From: Sphingomonas phyllosphaerae
GTDB taxonomy: Bacteria; Pseudomonadota; Alphaproteobacteria; Sphingomonadales; Sphingomonadaceae
Direction: 5' to 3'
Assembly: GCA_036946405.1 (NCBI GenBank)
Contig: JAQIJC010000001.1
Coordinates: 1,929,001 to 1,993,000 of the forward strand
Length of the DNA stretch: 64,000 bases
Under the pieces are notes generated by a model. That model did no database searches, had not been told where the DNA came from, and saw only the letters and a program-made list of their open reading frames with translations. Of this stretch, positions 35,216-44,208 are shown piece after piece. The translations under genes were made by a program, and so were the position numbers. Each line of letters opens with the position of its first letter. Position 1 is the stretch's first letter.

Positions 35216-36472
35216 ATGCGTCGCGTCGTCGTCACCGGACTTGGCCTCGTCACCCCGCTTGGGGCGGACGTGGAAACCGCCTGGGCGAACCTGATCGCCG
35301 GTAGATCGGGCGCGGGTCCGATCACGCGCTTCGACACCACCGGGCAGAAATGCCTGATTGCGTGCGAGGTGAAGCCGAAGGATCATGAATTCGGCTTCGA
35401 TCCCGACAAGCGCGTCGACCACAAGGTCCAGCGGCAGGTCGATCCGTTCATCGTCTATGGCATCGACGCCGCGGGGCAGGCGCTGGAAGACGCCGGGCTG
35501 ACCGAGATGGACGAAGCGACGCGGATGCGCGCGGGCGTGTCGATCGGCTCGGGGATCGGCGGACTGCCGGGGATCGAGATCGAGTCGGTCAATCTTCACG
35601 AGCGCGGTCCGGGGCGGGTGAGCCCGCATTTCGTGCACGGTCGCCTCATCAACCTGATTTCGGGGCAGGTTTCGATCAAATACGGGCTGATGGGGCCGAA
35701 TCACGCGGTGGTCACCGCCTGTTCGACCGGCGCGCATTCGATCGGCGACGCGGCGCGGATGATCCGCGACGACGACGCCGACATCATGCTGGCGGGCGGT
35801 GCGGAGAGCACGGTCAACCCGCTGGGCGTGGCGGGCTTCGCGCAGGCGCGTGCGCTCAACTGCAGCATGAACGATCGGCCGGAACAGGCCAGCCGCCCCT
35901 ATGACAAGGACCGCGATGGCTTCGTCATGGGCGAGGGCGCGGGGGTGATCGTGCTCGAGGAATATGAGCACGCCAAGGCGCGCGGCGCGAAAATCTATGC
36001 CGAGGTGGTCGGTTACGGCTTGTCGGGCGACGCCTATCACGTCACCGCGCCGCACCCCGAGGGCAAGGGCGCGGAGCTGGCGATGCGGATGGCGCTGCGC
36101 AAGGCGGGGATGGAGCCCGCCGACATCGACTATATCAACGCGCACGGCACCTCGACGATGGCCGACACGATCGAGCTGGCGGCGGCCAAGCGCGTGTTCG
36201 GCGACGATCTGTCTGGGGCGTCGATGTCGAGCACCAAGTCGGCGATCGGGCATCTGCTCGGCGGCGCGGGGGCGGTGGAGAGCATCTTCTGCATCCTCGC
36301 GCTGCGCGACCAGATCGTGCCGCCGACGCTCAACCTCGACAATCCCGACGAGGGGACCGAGGGGGTCGATCTGGTGCCGCACCATGCGAAGAAGCGCGAG
36401 GTGCGCGCGGTGCTGAACAATTCGTTCGGCTTCGGCGGCACCAATGCGTCGCTGGTGATGAAGGCGATCTGA
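35216..36472 (+). CDS. fabF: 3-oxoacyl-ACP synthase II
   Basis: 418 aa. Cys169 in VVTACSTGAHSIGDA, the histidines in NAHGTSTMADTIEL and KSAIGHLLGGAGAVE, and the C-terminal NNSFGFGGTNASLVMK complete the KAS-II signature. It condenses malonyl-ACP with acyl-ACP. Start ATG 35216 follows gggaagaagggaag. mltG begins 10 bp after its stop. Confidence 0.97.
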   Translation: MRRVVVTGLGLVTPLGADVETAWANLIAGRSGAGPITRFDTTGQKCLIACEVKPKDHEFGFDPDKRVDHKVQRQVDPFIVYGIDAAGQALEDAGLTEMDEATRMRAGVSIGSGIGGLPGIEIESVNLHERGPGRVSPHFVHGRLINLISGQVSIKYGLMGPNHAVVTACSTGAHSIGDAARMIRDDDADIMLAGGAESTVNPLGVAGFAQARALNCSMNDRPEQASRPYDKDRDGFVMGEGAGVIVLEEYEHAKARGAKIYAEVVGYGLSGDAYHVTAPHPEGKGAELAMRMALRKAGMEPADIDYINAHGTSTMADTIELAAAKRVFGDDLSGASMSSTKSAIGHLLGGAGAVESIFCILALRDQIVPPTLNLDNPDEGTEGVDLVPHHAKKREVRAVLNNSFGFGGTNASLVMKAI

Positions 36473-36482
36473 GGCTCGACCC

Positions 36483-37451
36483 ATGCGCAGGCTCGGCTGC
36501 TTCGCTCTTGTCGCCGGCCTGCTGCTGATCGCGGCCGGCTTCTGGGTCGGGTACGGCTGGAAGGGCGCGGGGCCGTTGCCGCGCGCCGCGAATGTCGAGA
36601 TCGCCGAAGGGTCGAGTTTGGCCGCAGCGGCGCGGACGCTGGAGAAGGCCGGGGTGATCGGCTCGGCCCGGAAATTCCGCTTGCAGGCGCGCATCTTCGG
36701 ATCCGACGCGCCGATCAAGGCGGGCGAATATGCGTTCCCGGATCATGCCAGCGCGGCGCAGGTGCTCGCGATCCTGCAGGGCGGCAAGGCGGTGCAGCGG
36801 CTGGTGGTGGTGCCCGAAGGACTGCCGTCGGTGCTGGTTCGCGACGCGATATTGAAGGCCGAAACGCTGACCGGTGACGTCAAAGTGCCCGCCGAAGGCT
36901 CGGTGCTGCCCGACGGTTACACGTTCGAGCGTGGCGAAGCGCGTGCGGCGGTGCTGGCCCGGATGCAGGCGGCGATGAAGACGTATCTCGCCACGGCATG
37001 GAAGGCGCGCAAGCCGGGTGCGGTGGTCAGGACGCCCGAACAGGCGATCATCCTCGCCTCGATCGTCGAGAAGGAAACCGGCAAGCCCGAAGAGCGGCGG
37101 ACGGTGGCGGCAGTCTATGGCAACCGGCTGCGGATGGGGATGCCGTTGCAGGCCGATCCGACCGTCATCTACCCGATCACCAAGGGGCGGCCGCTGGGGC
37201 GGCGGATCCGGCAGTCGGAGTTGCGCGCGAAGAACGGCTACAACACCTATGCCTCTGCGGGGCTGCCGGTCGGGCCGATCGCGAACCCGGGGCGGCGGTC
37301 GATCGACGCGGTGCTCGACCCGGCGCAGACCAAGGCGCTGTACTTCGTGGCGGATGGCAGCGGCGGACATGTGTTCGCGGACACGCTGGCCGAGCATAAT
37401 GCCAATGTGAAGAAGTGGTACGCGATCCGGCGGGCGCGCGGGGAGATGTGA
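36483..37451 (+). CDS. mltG: Endolytic murein transglycosylase
   Basis: 322 aa YceG-like protein. One N-terminal TM (CFALVAGLLLIAAGFWVGYG), a LysM-like region and the catalytic motif ILASIVEKETGKPEERRTVA (Glu196), followed by MPLQADPTVIYPITKG and YNTYASAGLPVGPIANPG. It cleaves nascent glycan strands at the inner membrane to end peptidoglycan polymerisation. Its place after fabF is common in alphaproteobacteria. Confidence 0.95.
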   Translation: MRRLGCFALVAGLLLIAAGFWVGYGWKGAGPLPRAANVEIAEGSSLAAAARTLEKAGVIGSARKFRLQARIFGSDAPIKAGEYAFPDHASAAQVLAILQGGKAVQRLVVVPEGLPSVLVRDAILKAETLTGDVKVPAEGSVLPDGYTFERGEARAAVLARMQAAMKTYLATAWKARKPGAVVRTPEQAIILASIVEKETGKPEERRTVAAVYGNRLRMGMPLQADPTVIYPITKGRPLGRRIRQSELRAKNGYNTYASAGLPVGPIANPGRRSIDAVLDPAQTKALYFVADGSGGHVFADTLAEHNANVKKWYAIRRARGEM

Positions 37452-37530
37452 CGGCTGAGCGGCCGAGCCTGCCATGCGCCCGGCGCTTCCAAAGCGCAAT
37501 GACGACCGGTATCGGTTTCCTGTCATCATG

Positions 37531-37710
37531 ATCGAGGGTGTAATCTCTCCCGCTTGAACCATTTCTCCCCATCACCCCGGAGTGGTTCCGGGGTCCACCA
37601 TTCCGCAAGAGCAACCGCCTCATGTGCTGGCGGAACGGTGGATGCCGGAACAAGTCCGGCATGACGTAGCGGCTGACGGCTCCGCTTCAGCTTTGAGGGA
37701 TCACGCTTTG
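37531..37710. repeat. ~180-bp palindromic repeat element overlapping the DUF389 gene end
   Basis: Its outer parts (gggtgtaatctctcccgctt, gaaccattt, gcttcagctttgagggatca) match the element at 19766-19947. Internal hairpins: accccggagtggttccgggg and tgccggaacaagtccggca. Bases 37687-37710 encode the last residues (SVIPQS) and stop of the DUF389 protein. Confidence 0.75.
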
Positions 37711-39246
37711 CCCCGCCGCTGCTCCGGTTGATTGCTGGGCCGGCGTGGCAGGCTCGACCTGCCATGACGCGCGCAGGCGTCCTCCCGCGGTGCCGCCCGT
37801 CGCTTGCGCACCACGGGCGATCAGCGCCGCCGCGACGGCGCGGCGTTGCGCGAGCGTGCCGCCGTCGATCGCCAGCGGACGGGCGAGGCGGATCGCACCC
37901 CAGGCCAGCGCGTCGAGTGCGGTGATGTCGACCACACCCTCGACGATCGGGACCGGCGACGGCGCTACGTCGTCGGGCGGCGCGAGCAGGATTCGCCATT
38001 GCGTCAGCAGCCGGTCCGCCCGCGCCTCCAGCGCGCGATAGCCGGCCAGCCCCAGCCCGGGTAGCGGCGCGGCGGTGGTGCGCAGCGTTCGGTCGCCGGT
38101 ATCGACGGCAATCTTGTCAGGCGTGACGCCCGCGATCAGCGCGAGGTCGGCGACGGCACGGTCGCGGATCGCGCCGGCGGAATCGTCGCGGGGCTCGGCG
38201 GCGCGCGCGATTTGCGCGGCCTCCACGCCGTTGGCGTCAGGGCTGACGCGCAACTGGTCGACGTGGAGGTCGATCGGGCGCTTGAGCCGCGCGCGCAGAT
38301 CGGCGACCAATACGCGATCGGCCTGCGGATCGAGCGATGGCGTGAGGACCACCGCCCGCACGCGGATCGGATCGCGCGCATAGTCGATATCGAGCTGGCT
38401 GAGCCGCGCCGCGTCGGGAAAGCGGTTGCGGATCGTGTCGCGCACCTGCCGCTGGGCGACCGCCTCGAACGCGATCTGCCGCAACGCGGACACGAGCGGA
38501 ACCGACAGCAGCCCGACTGCGCCGACGAACAAGGCGAGTTGCCATCCGGTGTGATGCCGCGACAGGTGCCCGCCGAAGCCGTAAAGACGCGCGACCAGCG
38601 CGGCGGTCAGCGCGATCGTCACGGCATTGGTGGTGAACAGCAGCGTCGCACCCGCGAAGACGGTCCAGTTGCGGGTCGCGATCCCGAAGCCGACGACGGC
38701 CAGCGGCGGCATCAGCGCGATCGCGATCGCGACGCCCACCACCGTGCCGCCGCGGCCGCGGATCAACGCATAGGCGCCGGCGACCGCCGAGAGGAGCGCA
38801 ACCAGCAGGTCGAAGAGGGTCGGGCGGGTACGCCCGGCGATCTCGCCGGTGATGGTCTGGATCGGGGAGAGCGCGACGAACACCACCGACAGCGCGATCG
38901 CAAGTGCGGAGCCGGCGAGCAGCGCGGTGGCGCTGCGCCGCATCGCGACGGTATCGAAGGTGGCGATGCCGAACCCGAGCCCGATGATCGGCATCATCAG
39001 TGGCGACAGCAGCATCGCGCCGATCAGCACCGCCACCGAGGGCATCAGCAAACCGAGCAGCGAGATGGCCGCGGAAATGACGATCAGGAAGGCATAGCGC
39101 CCGGACCAGCCCGAATCGCCGGCGATCTGGCGCAGCACCGCGTCGTGATCGACCCCGCCCGTCACCCACATCGACCACCAGCGCCGCAGCTTCTGGCGCC
39201 GGGCGCCCGGCGTTAGCGTCTTCGTCGTCGTCGGTTCGTCGGTCAA
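37687..39246 (-). CDS. DUF389 membrane protein
   Basis: 519 aa. The family core lies in the N-terminal half: SAAISLLGLLMPSVAVLIGA, MLLSPLMMPIIGLGFGIATF, then about six TM spans including GTVVGVAIAIALMPPLAVVG. The C-terminal half is soluble, with a repeat of two BON-like segments. The function of DUF389 is unknown; it is seen in many bacteria as a hydrophobic domain. The last few residues come from a repeat element, so the natural C-terminus may have been changed. Confidence 0.85.
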   Translation of the reverse strand: MTDEPTTTKTLTPGARRQKLRRWWSMWVTGGVDHDAVLRQIAGDSGWSGRYAFLIVISAAISLLGLLMPSVAVLIGAMLLSPLMMPIIGLGFGIATFDTVAMRRSATALLAGSALAIALSVVFVALSPIQTITGEIAGRTRPTLFDLLVALLSAVAGAYALIRGRGGTVVGVAIAIALMPPLAVVGFGIATRNWTVFAGATLLFTTNAVTIALTAALVARLYGFGGHLSRHHTGWQLALFVGAVGLLSVPLVSALRQIAFEAVAQRQVRDTIRNRFPDAARLSQLDIDYARDPIRVRAVVLTPSLDPQADRVLVADLRARLKRPIDLHVDQLRVSPDANGVEAAQIARAAEPRDDSAGAIRDRAVADLALIAGVTPDKIAVDTGDRTLRTTAAPLPGLGLAGYRALEARADRLLTQWRILLAPPDDVAPSPVPIVEGVVDITALDALAWGAIRLARPLAIDGGTLAQRRAVAAALIARGAQATGGTAGGRLRASWQVEPATPAQQSTGAAAGQSVIPQS

Positions 39247-39350
39247 GGCTCGTTCTGCCGGTTCGTTACACCCGTGAAGCGATCAAACGGTCGGTGGCGC
39301 GGCGGGGTCCATGCTGGCCAATTTGCGGCGCGGACGTGTAAGGCATCGAT

Positions 39351-40676
39351 ATGTCGGAGCAATCTTCATCGCGTCGCCCTCGTCTCGAAGGCACGCCGGC
39401 GCGATGGCGCGCGTTGCTCCGCTCGCAACGCCCACGCGCGCGACGGCTGCGCGCGCGGCTGGCGATCCTGATCGGTGCGGTGGCGATCGGGCTGGCGGCG
39501 ACGGTCTTCGCACTGGCCGCCGACGCGTGCGGGGAGCTGTTTGCCGGTCTCGCCCGGGAGCATCGCTGGGTGCCGATGCTGACGACTCCGCTGACCTTCG
39601 GCGCGCTGGCGTGGCTGACGCGGCGGTACGTGCCGCTGGCGCGCGGATCGGGCATTCCCCAGGTGATGGCGGCGCAGGCCGATCCCGAGGCGGCGACGCG
39701 CTCGCTGGTGTCGTTGCCGACCGTGATCGGGAAGGCGGCGCTGACGCTGGCGGCGGTGCTGGCGGGTGCGTCGGTGGGACGCGAAGGGCCGACGGTGCAG
39801 ATCGCCGCGGCCGTGATGGGGCTGACGCATCGTATCCTGCGCGTGCCGTTGCGCGCAGGCGTGCTGATCGCAGGTGGCGCCGCAGGGGTGGCGGCGGCGT
39901 TCAACACGCCGCTGGCCGGATTGCTGTTCGCGATCGAGGAACTCGCCTCCGCCTATGAGCAGAAGGTGACGTTGCTGGTGGTCGGCGCGATCGTGATCGC
40001 GGGGATGGTCGCGCAATCGGTCCAGGGCGATTATTTGTATTTCGGGCTGGTCGGCGCGCACATGCCGATCGGTTCCGCGCTGGTGGTGGCAGGCGTGGCC
40101 GGGCTGGTCGGCGGTGTTGCAGGCGGGGCGTTCGCGCGCGCGATGCTGGCGCTGGCGCAGGGGGCGCATCCGCTCGCCGCGTGGAGCAAGCGCTATCCGA
40201 TCCGGTTCGCGGTGATGTGCGGCGTGGTCGTCGCATTGCTGGGCTGTGGGACCGGGTTGACGTGGGGGACCGGCTATAGCGCGGCGCGGGCGATGATCGG
40301 TGGTGTCGACGCGCCCTTGTGGTTCGGACCTGCAAAGCTGCTCGCGACGCTGGCGACCGCAGTCGCGGGGCTGCCGGGTGGAATCTTCGCGCCATCGCTG
40401 GCGGTGGGGGCGGGGATCGGCAATCTGCTGCGCCCGCTGTTCGCAGACTCGCCCGCCTCCGCCGTCGTGATCCTGGGGATGGTCGGCTATTTCGCGGGGG
40501 TGGTGCGCGCGCCATTGACGGCGGTCATCATTCTGGCCGAAACCACAGGCAGTCGCGGGCTGATGCTGCCGATGTTCGCCACCGCCTTCGTAGCCGATGG
40601 CGCCAGCCAATTCATATGCCGCGAAAAATTGTATCACGGCCTTGCGCGCACCTTTGCGCTGCCCCTCAATAAATAG
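39351..40676 (+). CDS. ClC family chloride channel or antiporter
   Basis: 441 aa with the ClC selectivity motifs: GSGIPQVMAAQ, GREGPTVQIAA (with the gating Glu), and PGGIFAPSLAVGAGIGN. About ten TM spans. EriC-like proteins exchange Cl- for H+ and aid acid or osmotic resistance; the second proton glutamate cannot be fixed by eye. It begins 104 bp from the divergent DUF389 gene and is not linked to the hydroxyproline genes that follow. Confidence 0.9.
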   Translation: MSEQSSSRRPRLEGTPARWRALLRSQRPRARRLRARLAILIGAVAIGLAATVFALAADACGELFAGLAREHRWVPMLTTPLTFGALAWLTRRYVPLARGSGIPQVMAAQADPEAATRSLVSLPTVIGKAALTLAAVLAGASVGREGPTVQIAAAVMGLTHRILRVPLRAGVLIAGGAAGVAAAFNTPLAGLLFAIEELASAYEQKVTLLVVGAIVIAGMVAQSVQGDYLYFGLVGAHMPIGSALVVAGVAGLVGGVAGGAFARAMLALAQGAHPLAAWSKRYPIRFAVMCGVVVALLGCGTGLTWGTGYSAARAMIGGVDAPLWFGPAKLLATLATAVAGLPGGIFAPSLAVGAGIGNLLRPLFADSPASAVVILGMVGYFAGVVRAPLTAVIILAETTGSRGLMLPMFATAFVADGASQFICREKLYHGLARTFALPLNK

Positions 40677-40697
40677 CTTGGTACGTTCGACTTTATA

Positions 40698-40707
40698 TCG
40701 TATACGA
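40698..40707 (+). promoter_or_regulatory. TCGTATACGA palindrome before the hydroxyproline deaminase gene
   Basis: A perfect 10-bp palindrome with a GTATAC core, 23 bp before the GTG start. FCD-type GntR proteins often bind palindromes of this form, and one is encoded at 45636-46304. The same core with one change lies before the GH127 gene (57726-57735). Confidence 0.6.
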
Positions 40708-40730
40708 ATACCACTATTCAGGAGGATAAT

Positions 40731-41654
40731 GTGGTTTCTGGTTCGAGCATGTGGACGGGCGTCTACCCTGCGGCGACGACGCAGTTCGCGGCTGACGGTT
40801 CGGTGGACATCGATGCGACGCAACGCGGGCTCGTGGCACTGGTCAAGGATGGCGTCGACGGGTTGATCCTGCTCGGCACCTGCGGTGAGAACAACTCGCT
40901 GGACGTCGAGGAAAAGCATGCGGTGCTGCGCGCGGGCGTCGAGGCGGTCGGCGGGCGCGTGCCGCTGGTCTGCGGTGTCTCCGAATTCACCACCCGTCGC
41001 GCTGCGGCGTTCGCGAAGGAGGTCGAGGAGATCGGCGTCGACGCGCTGATGCTGCTGCCCGCGATGGTCTACGTCCCGACGCCCAACGAGCTGGCGACGC
41101 ATTTCCGCACCGTCGCCGAGGCGACCGGGCTGCCGATCATGCTCTACAACAACCCGCCCGCCTATCGCGTGTCGGTCGACTTCAACACGCTGGAGCTTCT
41201 GGAGCCGGTCAAGAACATCGTCGCGGTCAAGGAAAGCGCGCCCGATCCGCGTCGCTTCACCGACGTCATCAATCGCTTCGGCGACCGGTATGTCGTGATG
41301 GCGGGGCTGGACGACGTCGCGCTGGAGGGCATGTTGCTCGGCGCGAGCGGCTGGGTGTCGGGGCTGACCAGCGCCTTCCCGCAGGAGTCGGTGGCGTTGA
41401 TCGCAGCGGTCTATCGTGGCGACTGGGAAGAGGCACGGCGCATCTATCGCTGGTTCATGCCGCTGCTGCACCTCGATGCCGAGCATGACCTGGTGCAGTC
41501 GATCAAGCTGGCCGAAGAGATCATGGGCCGCGGGTCGGAGCGCGTGCGTCTGCCGCGTCTCCCGCTGGAGGGCGCGCGCCGCGCCGAGGTGATCGCGATG
41601 GTCGAAAAGTGTGCGGCCACGCGTCCGGTCCTCAAGGAGGCAGTCGCGGCCTGA
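40731..41654 (+). CDS. DapA-family lyase, probable Delta1-pyrroline-4-hydroxy-2-carboxylate deaminase
   Basis: 307 aa TIM barrel of the DHDPS/NAL family from GTG 40731 (AGGAGG at 40720-40725); ATG 40749 is possible. LILLGTCGENNSLDVEEKHA, LYNNPPAYRVSVDF (Tyr) and the Schiff-base Lys167 in IVAVKESAPDPRRF are conserved. The family also includes dihydrodipicolinate synthase, but the epimerase, D-hydroxyproline oxidase-like and permease genes that follow point to the deaminase that yields 2-oxoglutarate semialdehyde. Its end overlaps the next start by 1 bp (TGATG). Confidence 0.8.
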   Translation: MVSGSSMWTGVYPAATTQFAADGSVDIDATQRGLVALVKDGVDGLILLGTCGENNSLDVEEKHAVLRAGVEAVGGRVPLVCGVSEFTTRRAAAFAKEVEEIGVDALMLLPAMVYVPTPNELATHFRTVAEATGLPIMLYNNPPAYRVSVDFNTLELLEPVKNIVAVKESAPDPRRFTDVINRFGDRYVVMAGLDDVALEGMLLGASGWVSGLTSAFPQESVALIAAVYRGDWEEARRIYRWFMPLLHLDAEHDLVQSIKLAEEIMGRGSERVRLPRLPLEGARRAEVIAMVEKCAATRPVLKEAVAA

Positions 41655-42649
41655 TGCGCCACACCTTCTTCTGCATCGACGGCCACACGGCGGGCAATCC
41701 CGTCCGTCTGGTGGCCGGCGGCGCCCCGCTGTTGCGGGGCGCCAGCATGGCGGAGCGGCGACAGGACTTCCTCGCGCGGTTCGACTGGATCCGCACCGGA
41801 TTGTGTTTCGAGCCGCGCGGGCACGACATGATGTCGGGCGGGTTCCTGTATCCGCCATGCGGCGATGCGGATGCGGCGATCCTGTTCATCGAAACGTCCG
41901 GATGCCTGCCGATGTGCGGGCACGGGACGATCGGGATGATCACCTTCGGGCTGGAGAACGGCCTGATCACCCCGCGCGAGCCGGGACGCTTGCGCGTCGA
42001 GGTGCCCGCCGGGGTGATCGACATCGATTACGTCGCGGAGGGCAACCGGGTACGATCGGTCAAGATCCGTAACGTGCCTGCCTATCTCGCGACGCGAGGC
42101 TTGCAGATCGACGTGCCGGGGTTCGGCGCGCTGTCGATCGATGTCGCGTACGGCGGCAATTATTATGCGATCATCGAGCCGCAGGGCGCGTACACCGGGC
42201 TCGACGACCTCGGCGCGGCGCGGATCGTCGAGCTGAGCCGGACGATCCGCGAGCTGGTGCGCGCGGTGTATGAGCCGGTCCATCCGCTGGAGCCGACGAT
42301 CCGCGGGGTCAGTCATGTGCTTTGGGCCGACACGCCGAAGGGCGAGGGCGCGGACGGGCGCAATGCGGTGTTCTACGGCGAGCGGGCGATCGACCGCAGC
42401 CCGTGCGGGACGGGCACCTCGGCGCGGCTGGCGCATCTGGCGGCGACCGGGCGGCTGACGGTCGGGGACCGGTTCGTGCACGAGAGCTATATCGGCAGCC
42501 GCTTCATCGGGCGGGTCGAGGCGGAGACGATGATCGGCGAGCAGCCGGCGATCGTGCCGTCGATCGAGGGTTCGGCGATCGCGACCGGGTTCAACACGAT
42601 CTGGATTGACCGCGAGGATCCGTTCTGGGGCGGGTTCACGGTGGTGTGA
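41654..42649 (+). CDS. 4-hydroxyproline 2-epimerase / proline racemase family
   Basis: 331 aa from ATG 41654. Both catalytic cysteines are present, Cys88 in LPMCGHGTIGM and Cys251 in SPCGTGTSARLAHLA, so it should be an epimerase or racemase rather than a Cys/Thr trans-3-hydroxyproline dehydratase. DGHTAGNPVRLVAGGAPLLR, GGNYYAIIE and the Asp/His sets are family-typical. It would turn trans-4-hydroxy-L-proline into the D-cis form. It overlaps the deaminase gene by 1 bp. Confidence 0.88.
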   Translation: MRHTFFCIDGHTAGNPVRLVAGGAPLLRGASMAERRQDFLARFDWIRTGLCFEPRGHDMMSGGFLYPPCGDADAAILFIETSGCLPMCGHGTIGMITFGLENGLITPREPGRLRVEVPAGVIDIDYVAEGNRVRSVKIRNVPAYLATRGLQIDVPGFGALSIDVAYGGNYYAIIEPQGAYTGLDDLGAARIVELSRTIRELVRAVYEPVHPLEPTIRGVSHVLWADTPKGEGADGRNAVFYGERAIDRSPCGTGTSARLAHLAATGRLTVGDRFVHESYIGSRFIGRVEAETMIGEQPAIVPSIEGSAIATGFNTIWIDREDPFWGGFTVV

Positions 42650-42658
42650 GCGTCCTCT

Positions 42659-42754
42659 CCGTCATTCCCGCGAAGGCGGGAATCCAGACGCGCTGGTCTT
42701 CGCAAGTGCCGAAAGGTCAGAGGTTCTGGATCCCCGCCTTCGCGGGGATGACGG
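42659..42754. repeat. Palindromic intergenic repeat (CGTCATTCCCGCGAAGGCGG family)
   Basis: 30-bp arms at 42659-42688 and 42725-42754, inverted and alike at 28 of 30 positions. The same element, with the same inner ggtcagaggttctggatcc, lies at 54805-54899. It stands between the epimerase and permease genes. Confidence 0.88.
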
Positions 42755-42792
42755 ACAGAGGTGCGAAACAAACGAGTAACGGGGAGGGGCAT

Positions 42793-44208
42793 TTGGCACG
42801 AGGATTGTTGGGGCCGCTGAAGCCGCTCGACGCGCGGGAAGCCGATCCAGACCGCAAGCTGCGCAAGACCCTGAGTTGGCCGCATCTGATCGCTTTGGGG
42901 ATCGGCGCGATCGTCGGCACCGGCATCTATACGCTGACCGGGGTCGGCGCGGATCGGGCGGGGCCAGCGGTGATCCTGTCGTTCGCGATCGCCGGGGCGG
43001 TCTGTGCGTGCGCGGCGCTAGCCTATGCCGAGATGGCGACGCTGATCCCGACCGCGGGCAGTGCCTATACCTATACCTATTCGGTGATCGGCGAGAGCAT
43101 CGCCTGGATCGTCGGGTGGAGCCTGATCCTCGAATATTCGCTGGCCTGTTCGACGGTGGCGGTCGGCTGGTCGGCCTATCTGGTCGGCTGGTTGCAGAGC
43201 GCGGGCGTGCATCTGCCCGCGGTATTGCTGTCGGGACCGCATGGCGGGGGGATCGTCAACCTACCGGCGGTGCTCGTCGCGCTGGGGATCGCGGGGATGC
43301 TGGTCGCGGGCACCCGGGAGAGCGCGACCTTCAACATCGTGCTGGTCGCGATCAAGATGGTCGCCTTGGGCGTGTTCGTCGTCTTCGCGCTGCCGGCGTT
43401 CAACGGCGGCAATTTCGAGCCGTTCATGCCCTATGGCTTCGGCAGCCATGTCGAGAATGGCGCGACGCGCGGGGTGATGGCGGCGGCGGCGATCGTGTTC
43501 TTCGCCTTCTATGGCTTCGACGCGGTCGCGACCTCGGCGGAAGAGGCGCGCAATCCGGGGCGCGACCTGACGATCGGGATCGTCGGATCGATGGCGGCGT
43601 GCACCGCGATCTACATGGGCGTCGCGATCGCGGCGATTGGCGCGGTGAGTTATATCGATCTCGGCAAGTCGGCCGAGCCGCTCGCCTATGTGTTGCGCAC
43701 GCTTCAGCATCCGTTTGCGGCATGGGCGATCGGGCTGGCGGCGCTGATCGCGTTGCCGTCGGTGATCCTCGTCATGATGTACGGGCAAAGCCGGATCTTC
43801 TTCGTGATGTCGCGCGACGGCTTGCTGCCGCGATCGTTGAGCCGCGTGTCGGCGCGGACCGGGTCGCCGGCGCTGGTGACGATGGTGACCGGCGTGTTCG
43901 TCGCGGCGGTGGCGGGGTTCTTCCGGCTCGACGAAATCGCCGAGCTGGCGAATGCGGGCACGCTGCTGGCGTTCATCGCGGTGGCGGCGTGCATGATGGT
44001 GCTGCGCAAGCGTGCGCCCGAACTGAAGCGCGTATTCCGCTGCCCGGCGCCGATGGTGGTGGGGACGCTGGCGATCCTCGGCTGCATCTACCTGCTGGTC
44101 AGCCTGCCGACGCATACGCTGGAGCGGTTCGCGTTGTGGAACGTCCTCGGCGTGGTCTTCTATCTCGCCTACGGCCGCGCGCGCAGCCTGGTGCGGGCAC
44201 AGGCATGA
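42793..44208 (+). CDS. APC family amino acid permease
   Basis: 471 aa from TTG 42793, which has ggggagggg just upstream. The frame is open back through the repeat to 42646, but that part translates the repeat and is not permease-like. About 12 TM spans begin at LIALGIGAIVGTGIYTLTGV, the APC consensus, and EEARNPGRDLTIGIVGS is a conserved loop. In this operon the likely cargo is hydroxyproline or a related amino acid. The stop overlaps the next start (ATGA). Confidence 0.88.
   Translation: MARGLLGPLKPLDAREADPDRKLRKTLSWPHLIALGIGAIVGTGIYTLTGVGADRAGPAVILSFAIAGAVCACAALAYAEMATLIPTAGSAYTYTYSVIGESIAWIVGWSLILEYSLACSTVAVGWSAYLVGWLQSAGVHLPAVLLSGPHGGGIVNLPAVLVALGIAGMLVAGTRESATFNIVLVAIKMVALGVFVVFALPAFNGGNFEPFMPYGFGSHVENGATRGVMAAAAIVFFAFYGFDAVATSAEEARNPGRDLTIGIVGSMAACTAIYMGVAIAAIGAVSYIDLGKSAEPLAYVLRTLQHPFAAWAIGLAALIALPSVILVMMYGQSRIFFVMSRDGLLPRSLSRVSARTGSPALVTMVTGVFVAAVAGFFRLDEIAELANAGTLLAFIAVAACMMVLRKRAPELKRVFRCPAPMVVGTLAILGCIYLLVSLPTHTLERFALWNVLGVVFYLAYGRARSLVRAQA

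Noticed and set aside
42876..44204. Extension of the D-hydroxyproline oxidase frame upstream through the permease gene
   Set aside because: The true start is the ATG overlapping the permease stop; the upstream part is an out-of-frame reading of the permease.
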